Below the pieces are notes generated by a model. That model worked only from the letters and a program-made list of their open reading frames with translations, searched no databases and had not been told where the DNA came from. 64,000 bases of DNA from Coniochaeta sp. PMI_546 (taxonomy: Eukaryota; Ascomycota; Sordariomycetes; Coniochaetales; Coniochaetaceae). Made by a program: the position numbers and the translations under genes. Shown here piece by piece: positions 1 through 10,611 of this stretch. Location of the stretch: positions 1,929,362 to 1,993,361 of the forward strand of contig MU271148.1 in NCBI GenBank assembly GCA_021432605.1, in the 5' to 3' direction. The stretch's first letter is position 1. Each line of letters begins with the position of its first letter.

Positions 1-452
1 GCCGGGGCGCCAAACTGGAAGGGATTGTCGATCGAGGAGGGATTGATTGTGCCGTCTCCTTGTTCAGCAGCCGTTTCCTCTTCGTCGTCATCATTGATGA
101 AATCGGACATCTTCCATGCTTCCTTCTGATCAAGGCCATCGCTCATCGTAACGTCGCCTGTTGTGAAGGTAGATTTGGCCGAGAAGGATCTGCCTGTCCG
201 CTTTGAAGAGGAGGATGATGAGGCAGACAACGAGTCGCGAGACTCTGGCAAAGACTGAGGGCTCACGAAATCGTTCGGCACGGAGAGAGGCGCAAATGTG
301 GGAGTAGGGTAGGGGGCTTTGGCCGCCGAGGTCTTGGTCGTGTCAAGAAATGTAAGGGTTTCCGAGTCGTCGCCGAAGTCAATCATCGGCAGTGGACTCC
401 CCTCATCCGATTCCAGCATATACTCGCCACTCAAGATGGCGTCGGGGGCCAT
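1..452 (-). CDS. N-terminal part of an unidentified acidic, serine-rich protein (partial)
   Basis: The minus strand is open from an ATG at 452 down to the window edge (about 150 codons), and the gene continues to the left. The frame is closed by a stop shortly upstream of this ATG. I do not recognise the family. The visible part is low-complexity and acidic. It starts MAPDAILSGEYMLESDEG, has a long Ser run (SASSSSSSKR) near residue 95, and then an acidic patch (SDFINDDDEEE) followed by INPSSIDNPFQFGAP. Such composition is common at the N-termini of fungal transcription regulators, but that is inference only; no DNA-binding domain lies in the visible part. A second in-frame ATG at 419 is an alternative start. 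An upstream coding exon cannot be excluded, because the first ATG is followed closely by ordinary sequence and the leader was not resolved. Confidence 0.5.
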   Translation of the reverse strand, partial: MAPDAILSGEYMLESDEGSPLPMIDFGDDSETLTFLDTTKTSAAKAPYPTPTFAPLSVPNDFVSPQSLPESRDSLSASSSSSSKRTGRSFSAKSTFTTGDVTMSDGLDQKEAWKMSDFINDDDEEETAAEQGDGTINPSSIDNPFQFGAP

Positions 453-2404
453 GTCGACGACTGCGTTTGAGCGTATGCCACCGACTCAACAGATTCTTTG
501 AAGTTTTCGCTCGTGTAGCTCACAATGGTCGTGTCCTCGGTGTCTGACCGAATTGGAAGCAGCGTAGGGGTCCGCAGATTAGACCGACATGGTCGATTCA
601 GCAGGCAAGAGATAGTCCGCAGAGGCAAGAGCACGATGTTGCTGGACAGACAAGAATGGAGGATGGGTCCAGGTTACAACGGACAGCAAGGATTTGGACC
701 CTTATCGACGCCTAGGGGGGAGCCAGTTATTTTCGGCGAAGGCGGTGACGTTGGAGCACGAGCGACCGGCCGAGTCGAAATTCGCAACTCGAGACGAGTG
801 TAGTGCTATCGCAGAGATTATACCACGATGCTCTGCGCGGTGCGGATGTGCTCCAGTACGGGGTGGGTAGATAGGTGTCGAAGATCGTATAGAGGTCTAG
901 TCGTGCGCGTAATGTGAAGCCGAGACAGATTTATGGAGTTATGGAGCCCAGGGATGGTTTGGCAAACCAGAGTTGAACGACAGAAAGTTCGCGGAGACTT
1001 GGTGCGTTTATCCGCGGAGGCGGGGCAAGGGGGGGGGGGGGAAGAGTGGAAGATGGGTGCCACTCCTTCCACGCTAACTGGCTGTGGCGCAGGCTGTCTT
1101 GAGCAAGGCAGGTGCCAGCCAGAGAGCAAGCAAACTGCTTGCGTCAGTCCTCGCGATAGGTAACCTGGAAGGTACCCACTACCGCCAGTACTGTAAGGTA
1201 ATATACACTACCTACCTCACGCCGGGGCTGGGTGTGACGTGAAACGGCGATGGTAACCATGAAGTGGGCGAGAGAGGCACGATCAATCAATTATAATAGA
1301 AACAGCTGCCTTCCTTCTATTTCAACTTTGTGTCTCTCACGCCCAATTAGGCAACCTTGTCGCGTTGGAAGGGAGACGTTTTGAAATCACATCTCTACTG
1401 CATATCATTTTGTGTCTCAAAAGCATTTCGATGATTTTCATGACATATCGTGGCTTGAAGCCGGGGTTCAGTCCGGTGTCGTACAGCGACCGCGATGGCG
1501 AAAATGGCGAAAATGACGAGATAGTAGTACTCCAGGCCCAATCACCAGAGATGCCTGCTTTGAATCCAATTTCCAACTCTCATCCAGCATCATCACAAAT
1601 ATAAATAACGGCGAATAATGCGAGTTCTGTCCCCGTCAAGGCGTAAAGTAAATTCCTCGCTTGTTCAGACCATCACTCAATCCGTACGGCTACATACGTG
1701 AAGCTGCATCCGTGTGGCAGCCTCATTCGCCCGAGCACCATCCTATTCGACCCTATCTGTTAATCTATCTGCAGGCACTCGCGTCCTGCATATGCCCGAT
1801 CCCAGGTTGTTCCCACTCGCCTGTGCCGTTACGATATCAACGAGCCATCAACCTGGAAGTCGCTTGATCTTTCGCTAGCCAAGAGGCTTGAATGCCTCAC
1901 TAGCCACACCACCATAATAAACTCGGCAGGGTCCGGAGCCGGAGTCGGAGTGGGAGGAGGGGGGAAGGTCTTTCTTGGACTCCGTTCATTCTCTTGCGGC
2001 CCTACTTTCTCCTCTCCGGTTCTTTGACGACTTCGGCAGCGGCAGGTATGGTGTGCAAGTCTGCCCGTCTGCAAGGAAGGCTATGATACATATGTCTCCA
2101 AAATCACGCATCGGCTTTCGATATCATTGGGACTTGCGATACGTGAACCATATATCTGCATATAGCACCAGTAGCTAAAGTAACGTATACTTAAATCCAT
2201 CTAATGTTCGCCACCTTGTCAATCAAATCTTGTACACTCAAATCATCCTCGGCTTCGGCTTGTTCCATCGTCTTGGTCAACTACCAAGCGACGCTGGACA
2301 CCATTTCGCCAGAACTCGACGTCCATTCTCTCGCCCCGAAACCCGAATGCCGTTCCGTGTGCCACTGAGACGATATCGGAAAATGCCGAGATCAATCCAA
2401 CTCG
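453..2404. other. Intergenic region, about 2 kb
   Basis: This lies upstream of the partial left-edge gene and downstream of the antiporter gene, both on the minus strand, so it should hold the left gene's promoter and leader and the antiporter's 3' end. I see no supported coding sequence. The open frames here (for example 1365-1604 and 2230-2487) begin with non-ATG codons or look random. It contains a 13-base G run at 1029-1041 and a purine-rich GGAG-type stretch near 1940-1965. Confidence 0.6.
1029..1041. repeat. Mononucleotide G run (13 bases)
   Basis: An uninterrupted run of 13 G residues in intergenic DNA. It is a likely length-polymorphic site and prone to sequencing error. Confidence 0.85.
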
Positions 2405-4337
2405 CTACTCAACAGCCAAATGCTTGTCCTCAAGCTGGCGTCCGGCCTCGGGCTGCCCTGTGGTCGACTGCTCATCGGGAAATCTAATCGTCCGTCCAGG
2501 CAGTCCAGGCAGTGCGGGCGCCGTCGAAGTCGGCCTAGGCGTACCGGGACTAGATTCGGGATCGATTTCGTGCGCATCTCCAGTTCTCGCTGTCCGCTGT
2601 CGAGTCGTCAAGACGGGAGATCCACTGCGCTTAGGGATGACAGTCCCTCCAATCCGGTACACCGGACGGTTCGACGAGGACTGGCCAGTAACGGGCGTCG
2701 AATTCTCTTCCGAATTGCGACGAGATCTCCCTCTTGTGTGGATGAATGTGCTGACCCGGTTGCCGAGGCTGAAAGGGGGTGTAGACTCCTGGCCGTCCGT
2801 CGGAGAATGAAGGCCTCTAGATAAGGTCCGGGGTAGGTAGAAGCCTAGTTTCCCTAGAGGGATGCTTAGGCCGTGGACAACCTGTAGGACAGGTCAGCGA
2901 TTGGGCGACTCCAACTTGTGCAGGGCAATAGGACTTACGATGCTGACTATGGCAATGAACCATACGACGACCAGTGTTGTCTCCGCCAGGTCCTCGACAT
3001 CCGGACGGACAAAACCGTCCACCTCCAAGGTCTTGACAAATTCCAAGGTGATGTACAAGTAAAAAACGGCTGAGACACCGACAGGTCCGAAGAACCCCAC
3101 AAAGATCGCCTGCCTGGCTTCCTCGATCTGAGGAATGAATTTGTGGATAGCATATACCCACGGTAAGCGCCTAAAAAGGAGCACCATGATGCCCAAGGGT
3201 ATCAGACGGTAAATGGGGATGACCGTGTTGTGGACGAAGCTGGACCAAGGGCAGACAGCGCCGTACCACATGAAGATGGAGACGTTGAGCAACATGTCAA
3301 TTGTAGGCTGCAGAGAGTCATCCAACGTCTCGAGGCGAAACCAATCGTCCCAAGTGAACACATTGCCGGCGATGAAGCAAGCGAGGACATCGTCACTTCC
3401 TATCATGCCGCAGGTCCCGACAATGAAGAGGGACAGAGAGATGGCAAAGACAAGAAAGCTCTCCCTGTCCACGTATTTGTGCTCCTCGGCCCAGTGGAGG
3501 AGCTCTTTTGCAATCCATCCCACCGTAGCTCCATAGACGACGCTGAGGATGATGGTGTAGCCCCAGGTCTCCCCGAACCAAAGGCCCATGGCGAGCCCTG
3601 CACCTCCAGTCTCCGCCACCCCACCATCACCGATATACTTGATGAGGTACAGCGCAAAGAAGAGAAAAGGGTAGCCGAGACCGTCGTTGGCGCCGGACTC
3701 CGCAATGATGATCTGCTGGAGCTCCCTGGGGACGTTGTGGTCGGCGAATTTGCCCTTCACAATGACGTTTGACAGCACTGGATCGGTGGGCGTGACGCAG
3801 GCACCAATAGCGAGGGCGTGGAGGAACTTCAGGTTGGGTGCCAGAGCCCAGATGATGAGACTTGTGGACACCCACATGGCCGCCATGATGGGGCCGAGAA
3901 GGAGGGACAAAGGCTTCCATTGCTTTTTCAGATACCTGCTAGGTAGCTGGACACCGGCCAGCACGAGCTGGATGCCTAGGACGAGCCGGGAAAAGTACAG
4001 GATGACGGCATCCAGGTTCTCCTGTGAGCCGGTGTAGTCCAGGGGCCTTACGAAGTTAGCTGCGGGTGGTGAGAAGGCGACGCCAGCCAAGAGAGATATA
4101 ACTAGGGAGTAGTCAGCGAAGGTTGCCGGATGTCGTAAGCCAAGTACATGGCCAAGTCTTGGGCCAAGCCTCCAGTAGAAACAACCAGAGTATATACATC
4201 GGGGAGAATGAAGACATACGCGCTTCGGACAGGTAGAAGTTTTCTTTGCAGAGATACGAGACCAGGCCAAACAGCGAGATCCAGCCTCCTAAGACGCTTA
4301 CGACAATGTTGAAATTGTTGACCGCCAAGGTGGGCAT
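2405..4337 (-). CDS. Na+/H+ antiporter, Nha1/Sod2 type
   Basis: Fungal plasma-membrane sodium (and potassium)/proton antiporter of the CPA1 group, which expels alkali cations in exchange for protons. Three exons: 4337-4220, 4101-2939 and 2881-2405. The introns (4102-4219, 2882-2938) use GTATGT and GTAAGT donors and restore the family reading frame: SEA|LISLLAG at the first junction and IVSI|VVHGLS at the second. The product is 585 residues. The N-terminus, beginning MPTLAVNNFNIV, is the usual start of fungal Nha1 proteins. About 12 hydrophobic segments fill residues 1 to about 430. The conserved TPTDPVL (143-149) and SGANDG (175-180) motifs are present; acidic residues in this region are needed for ion exchange in the family. 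The tail (about 150 residues) is polar, Ser/Pro-rich and probably cytosolic; it is shorter than in budding-yeast Nha1. Reading through intron 2 would give a premature stop at 2894. Family assignment is secure; ion preference cannot be told from sequence. Confidence 0.95.
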
Positions 4338-6957
4338 CTTGACAGATGGCTAGGGGCTGACCCGTCGTCGATAGTAATTGATGTGGAGGGTGTATGTTGT
4401 AGTAGTCACTTTGACAGTGTCAGGTCACTCCGGAGTCGTCCTTGCTGTCGCGGTTGGCAAGGAGACAACGATAACTCGAGGCCGGAGCAGGCAGTGTGAA
4501 TGTTATTGAATCATGGGTAGGGTCATGTACTTCAGAGCTAGAACTTCTATGTAATGATACCGCCAGTTTGGCGAAGCTCCCGGAGGAGGATAAAGCGAGG
4601 TAGGAGGTTAAGGCAAGACAAGAAATGTCCTGTACGTCGGATGTGAAGAATAGTGCAGTACCTAGACTGGCAAACAGACTCTCGAATGACGTTCAGGTTG
4701 GTTCTCAGGTATTACACGATGGAACACATGAATGGGCAGGAATTGGAAAGGTGCGCAAGGAACGCTTCTGCTGAGAGGAGGGTATTTTTTTCTTTCTCGA
4801 TCTTGGCCTTTAAGCCTGCCAAGTCGTGCAAATCTACACGCTGCGGGCGTACCCGCCGAGTTGTGGCCGTGGGGCAATGTGGAGCTGCGGCGAACCGGAA
4901 TCCGATACCGATATCGATGATCTGATAGAGAGGGATGCTGCTATTGTGATTGTTCTCGATTACAAGTGTATTCCTTATCTCCTTGTGTTAAAATGGTAGT
5001 TGTTCTCTCCTACGGATGCTGAAATCAGATGCAGATGATTTAGGATTCCTGATGCTCCAAGCCGCCAAAAGAGCCGATCTGATGTAGTATTTCTTGTGTC
5101 GCATCTCCGAGCGGCTGCGGGACTGCCTCATTCGTTACCTTACTACACGTATACCTTACTTGTTGCATTGGCTTTTCTCTTCAAGCAAACAACTCAGAAA
5201 AGAAACATGAAAATCGATACATACAACGCTTCTTGCCAGCCGCCTTCGATCCATGTCTCAGTGTCCATGAAGGGTTATACATTCTCAACTCCTTCACAAC
5301 AGCGAAGAGCTACTGACTCTAGTAGCTAGTGCCGCCCAACCCGGCTGTCAGGAGGTAGATACAATGATGCCATCGTCCGCTTGGGCTGGAACGGTGCGAG
5401 ACAAACACCCGGGACGCTCCCGCCAACTGTGGACGTAAGGTTTGCCCTGCTTTCAGTGTCAGGGCTTGCCCAGTCACGCACACTAGAAGGAAAACTCCCG
5501 TAGCAATTGCTTCTCACACAGTCTGGTCGGCTCACTTGCAGTATCACAGTGTTGCAAGCTTCTCGACAGTAAATGGCTCGGGCAGCCGCCTGTGGAAACT
5601 CATGATGTTTTTCCGACTGGACAACGCTGTTGACCACGTTAAAGATGGGACCTGCATCACGTATGGTCCAGGCATAGACCTCCACGCTTTGCAACAATCA
5701 CAGAGGGTGCACATTGTGAAATGAGCAGGAACTATATCACGGAGCTTCACATTGACTTTCGCAGAGTGGCCACTGTACCGGAATGATGTCACGTCTTCGT
5801 GGTATCACTCTTGAACATTGCGTGGCTTGTCGTTCCTGATGACTTGCTATGCTTTGATTAGCCACGGGGGAATTATCACATGCATTTTATACGGCCTCTT
5901 CTGCTTCTTGCTGGGAGACGAAGATACTTGTTCCAGAGTCGACGAATCATGTCAGATGGCCCAAGCACGCCTATAGAATTAGGAGATACTCGTAAACCAA
6001 TTACTGATCAGCTTCATACAAGGCAGTGCAGATACACACGAAACATAAGGTAAGCTGAGGTTCCTTAGGTAAGATAAGTCCAGTGCTTGCTTGAATTTGT
6101 CCTCTGTACGAGCTGCCTCGATGAGGAAGGCATGTGCGATATACCAAGCACAAGTATACCGGTTGTATATCTGCATCTGTGGTACGTGCATACTTTCTAC
6201 CTACCACGGTAGACCTTCCATTCCCTGGTAAACTCTCAGGGCATCGAAATAAAGTTTGTCCAATCACAGACGGCCTTTTACTACCGAGGACCCTGAATGG
6301 ATCAACTGCCGCAGTAAAGGGAGCTTGCCCGAGGTCAAGCAATCGCGAGAATAAGGCGGCAAAGGCGTTATTAATGAACTTGTGGATTTCCCTCATGACT
6401 GCCCCCAACTCAACAATATCGAGATAGATACGAAGTGTAGTCAGTTGGGCTACCACAGTAGGAGAAACACACTGTCTCTAAGCGCCCAATATCGATCGGC
6501 CTGCAGCGTCAACTTGATTCGCGTTGGTCGCACGATCTTTTGCCTCTTTGCATTTTGCCTTTGTATTTGTCAGGGGTGACTGACTGGCAACGACTTGCGC
6601 AGCAAACCCCGCGAAGTCAGATATTAAATGGTAGGTGCTCCGAAAATAGGCGCATCACCCTCAGCGGCCGCCTGTTCTACATTCAAGATACATAGCTCAG
6701 GGTCATCATCAAACATTTTCTTGGCTTCTATTCAGCTGTACATAAAAACCGCGCCTTTGCACCACAGCATCGTCTCGTTGGGACGAGAACTAACAGCCAG
6801 TGGTAACAACCAAGCCCGACCCGCATTCAGCTTCCTCGCAGCTCCCCTCCTTTGCCACACACATATATCACTTCAAGTCTGACACAAACCTACCTCTCTC
6901 TCGGGCGATTGCCATCGTAGCAAGACACTTCGTGATCAACCTTTCACATAATTAGCG
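4338..6957. other. Divergent intergenic region, about 2.6 kb
   Basis: This is the shared upstream region of the antiporter (-) and the histidine-phosphatase gene (+). No gene is supported. A 151-codon minus-strand frame at 6001-6456 starts with GTG and matches no family I know; its first ATG lies some 20 codons in. The 123-codon frame at 5326-5697 is likewise unconvincing. Confidence 0.55.
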
Positions 6958-8826
6958 ATGGCTAAACCAAGGCTCATCATACTGATCAGACATGCTCAGT
7001 CTGAAGGAAACAGTACGTCTGATCGGCTGACCGAAGCCTGTCCTTCCTCCATCTATCTCTGCCAGGCATGGCCCAGAGAACCACGCATTGACAAGTCCCC
7101 CGGTGCCACAGAAAACCGCGACATCCACCAGACAATCCCCGACCACCGAGTAAAGTTGACACAAGAGGGATGGAAGCAAGCGTACGAGGCCGGCCGCAAG
7201 CTGCGAGCCATGCTCCGCGCCGACGACACAGTCCACTTCTTCACCAGCCCCTACCGTAGGACGCGCGAGACGACAGAAGGCATTCTAGCGACGCTTACAT
7301 CAGACGACCCAGAGCCGAGCGCTTTCAAGCGGAACAATATAAAGGTCTACGAGGAGCCGCGGCTGCGCGAGCAGGACTTCGGCAACTTCCAACCCTGCAG
7401 CGCCGAGATGGAGCGCATGTGGCAGGAGCGCGCCGACTACGGCCACTTCTTCTACCGCATTCCCAACGGCGAGAGCGCTGCCGACGCATATGACAGGATC
7501 AGTGGCTTCAATGAGAGTTTGTGGAGGCAGTTTGGCGAGGATGACTTTGCGAGCGTGTGTGTTCTGGGTACGTTTCAACCCGAACGCCACCGTGGTATTA
7601 TATCTGGCATATCTCGATACTGACTGCATACAGTAACACACGGCCTCATGTCGCGTGTCTTCCTCATGAAGTGGTATCACTTTAGCGTCGAATATTTTGA
7701 AGACCTCCGTAACGTCAACCACTGCGAGTTCCTCATCATGAACAAGCAAGAGAGCGGCAAGTACATACTCGAGAACAAACTCCGGACCTGGTCCGAGCTA
7801 CGGCGGGAGCGCGCCCTTCAGGCAGCCAAGGAGAAAGGAGAAAATAAGGGCGAAAAGGGCGGCGAGGTTGTCAAGCCAAACGGAACCAGTAAGGACAGCT
7901 CCAAGCTAGACAAGGCCTCCTCCTCCTCCTCCTCCCACAACCCCTCCTCCCCTGCTGTTATCGAGACACGTCGGCGCTGGGGCGGCTGCCCTAACGGCTG
8001 CGACCACGACAAGAACTTCAAGATCCGCCAAAACCTGGCTGACCTGGTCAAGAGCGACAGCAGCACCTCTAACCCGGCGGCGGTGAACGGCAACCACCAC
8101 CACGTGGCCGACGGAAATGTCAGCGACAACATCGGCAGCAGCCCAATGATACACTCCAACCCCTCCTTCTGCGGCAGCGCCGAGATCAAGTCGCTCGCCA
8201 GCCGCCGCCCGGCCGGCAAGCGGTTCTTAGCGCAGAACGCCGACGCAGAAGTCCCCGAGGAAGCAGGCCCGCAAATTGACGTGACCAAAGCGCGCGAGGA
8301 CGTCGTTTCCTCCCCCGACGGCACACCGTCCTTCATATCAGTCGAGGACCGGCTTAGGGGCCACCTCAAAAGCCCAGGCCACCACACCCCCAACGACGAC
8401 GAAGATCACCACCACCGCCATCACCACCACCACCTTCTCCACGTCGGCCGCGACGGCGGCGGTACCTACAGCGGCCATAACAGCGTAGCGGCCAGCGACG
8501 CAGACAGTTCCGAAGACGAGCGCAACCGCCACCGCCGGCTGGCGGCGCAGCCTCTGCGGCCAAAGTTGACGACCATACCCAGCGCGAGCGGTAGCAACAG
8601 CCGCCTGCAGTCGACTCACGAGAGTGCGAACAATAGCAGCGATGGGGACCAAGTGCAGCACAAGAAGCGGCGGGATAGTAGGATGGGGAGGGGCACGAGG
8701 GCGAACCGGCTAGGCGACGCGCCGCACAGTAGCGATGGCGAGCATGAAGCTGATGCCGAACCTGAGCCTGATGATGGGGAGAGGGAGGAGAGGGAGGAGA
8801 GGGGTGTGCAGGGGAGTGTTTTCTAG
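6958..8826 (+). CDS. Histidine phosphatase (phosphoglycerate mutase superfamily) with long polar C-terminal tail
   Basis: Three exons: 6958-7012, 7112-7567 and 7634-8826, giving 567 residues. Introns 7013-7111 and 7568-7633 have GTACGT donors and rebuild the family sequence (SEGN|KNRDIHQ and CVL|VTHGLMS). The N-terminal 210 residues or so are the catalytic domain. They carry the RHG-type motif RHAQSEGN (11-18) with the phospho-accepting His, the basic patch SPYRRTRET, the acid region LREQDFGNF, and the second catalytic His in VTHGLMS (His173). It resembles the fungal acid-phosphatase-like group that includes yeast Det1; the substrate is unknown. The remaining 350 residues are predicted disordered: Lys/Glu-rich, a Ser run, a conserved-looking WGGCPNGCDHDKNF segment, a His cluster near residue 490 and an acidic end. 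The start ATG sits only 10 codons before the catalytic His, which is normal for the family. Confidence 0.9.
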
Positions 8827-9483
8827 CGGGCATGCATGCAATGCTACGGAGAGGGTGGTCTGATGGAGAGTGGTCGTGTTCCGAGAGAGAGAGAGGGGGG
8901 ATGCATAGCCGTTGCATTATTACGATACCATGAGGCTGGTCCCAAAACTTGATATTTGCTGCTACTGTTTTTGGGATCGTGACCGAGGCTAGAGGAGGAT
9001 ATACCTAGATTGCTTTTGTGAAAGGAGTTGCGATAGTTTACGGCGTCAATGACTAGATGTTCATGTGTTGTGTAGACTCAAGAGGCCTGCAATCGTCGCG
9101 TCTGTCAAGTGTGAGTACGAGGATTTGTTGAAACAGCGATGACTTGTGTGTCTCTTGTCACTGTAGAACCACAAGAAAGCCAACCTATCCCCTGAATGTG
9201 CGTACGGCGTGCTCGCCGGAGCCGGAGCCGAACGGGCGGGGTTACCCGGCGGCCCTGCCGTCGAGAGACCCACGCTTATCGCGACTACGCCTTTTACTCG
9301 ACAACTTACACCGTTTATCTCTTGGACGCGTCTTCAGGTATTAATAGTGCGCGAGATTCCGTAGACTATAAAACCCCGTCGTGGTAAAAGTCAAAACAAG
9401 ACACAAGGACAGTATATATATATCCCGACTGTTCATAGTCGAGCGGAAAGGTTGTCTGAGCGGGCAAGCTGTCATATCCAGAC
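8827..9483. other. Intergenic region with promoter of the class II aldolase gene
   Basis: The gap between two same-strand genes. It holds the 3' end of the phosphatase gene, an AG dinucleotide tract at 8883-8895 and, near the right end, a TATA element and a (TA)n stretch. No coding sequence is supported. Confidence 0.6.
9367..9373 (+). promoter_or_regulatory. Probable TATA box (TATAAAA)
   Basis: A perfect TATAAAA lies about 110 bases upstream of the ATG at 9484 on the same strand. The spacing fits a fungal TATA element plus a short leader. A second AT-rich stretch (TATATATATA) follows at about 9414-9423. Confidence 0.5.
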
Positions 9484-10611
9484 ATGGCACCCTCCGCAGT
9501 CGAAGAAGATAACCAGATCTCCGTCCCCGTCAAGCAAGGGACGGAGGTCCAAGAGCATGACACGACCCCTCTGGAAGCCATATCACACGGGGATGTGATG
9601 CCAGGTAGTTTTCTCGTCCAGTCCTCCATCCCCACTCATCCATCGCTCACCCCCCTAACGCCTATCAGGTATTCCCTCCTTCCCGACCTTCGCCCAAGAG
9701 CGGCGCCACATTCTAACCCACATGGCCGCCATGTTTCGTTATTGGGCAAGGACGGGCTGCACAGAGGGCCAGTCTGGTCACATCTCGGTGCGTGACCCGG
9801 AGTTCCCGGGGTTCATGTGGATGAACCCTCTGGGCCGACACTTTGGCTCGCTAGTAGCCGGCGACATGCTCCTACTGGATATCGCCTCAGGTCGAATCGT
9901 AGCTGGCGCCGCGAATCCGACTACCCAGCGCCGGACGGCCAATGCGGCTGGTTACTTCATCCATGCGGCTATACATCAGGCAAGGGGCGATGTGCACGCC
10001 ATCTGTCACGCGTAAGTTCGACTTGTCTAGTAGAGTGGGGGGGAATTAATGATCTTCGTCTCTTGGATCAGTGTAAAGAAGACCACTGGAGCAAAAGAAT
10101 GTCAGGCTAACACCATGATAGACACACCATTCCCGGCCGCGCCTGGTCCGTCTTCGCCCGCCCCCTAGAGATGCTCACGCAGGACGTCTGCAACTTCCAC
10201 AACGCGCACGCCGTCTACGCCAACTACGGCGGCATCGTCTTCGGGTCAGACGAGGGGGTCCGCATCGCCGCCGCCCTTGGGGAGACCAACAAGGCGGCCA
10301 TTCTCATGAACCACGGCCTGCTCACTGTCGGATCCACCGTGGACGAGGCTGGGTTCCTCTTCGGCCTGCTGGACCGCAGCTGCGCTATCCAGCTGCAGGT
10401 TGAGGCGGCGTGTGCCGGTAACCCGGGCTTGAGGAGGAATGTAATCAGCGACGAGGAGGCGGCGTATAACTTCAAGATGGCCAGCGAGAAGCATGTGCTG
10501 TACCGGGAGGCGCAGCCGGATGTCGAGATGGAGTTTGAGCTTGCTGGTGGGGAGGATACGCTAGGAAGGGGCCTGGATGAGTTGGAACTGCAGCTGCAGT
10601 CAATGAGGTGA
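9484..10611 (+). CDS. Class II aldolase/adducin domain protein
   Basis: Three exons: 9484-9604, 9669-10011 and 10122-10611; product 317 residues. The introns rebuild the family frame (VMPG|IPSFPTF and CHA|HTIPGRAW). The fold is that of fuculose-phosphate aldolases and adducin head domains. The glycine-rich GQSGHISVRDPE loop, the Zn-binding pair HAH (His154 and His156) and the third ligand His219 in MNHGLLT are all present, so a metal-dependent active site looks intact. GRPLE-type sequence after HxH (ARPLEMLTQDVC) is typical of the fungal subgroup often annotated as Mug14-like. These proteins are cytosolic and their substrate is generally unknown. It has no targeting signal. The C-terminus is acidic (ELAGGEDTLGRGLDELELQLQ). 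Function beyond a possible aldolase/epimerase activity cannot be assigned. Confidence 0.93.

Noticed and set aside
5326-5697. 123-codon minus-strand frame
   Set aside because: Random composition and no convincing gene structure.
6001-6456. 151-codon minus-strand frame upstream of the phosphatase gene
   Set aside because: Begins with GTG, no family resemblance, no codon bias. Kept only as a weak possibility; transcript evidence would be needed.
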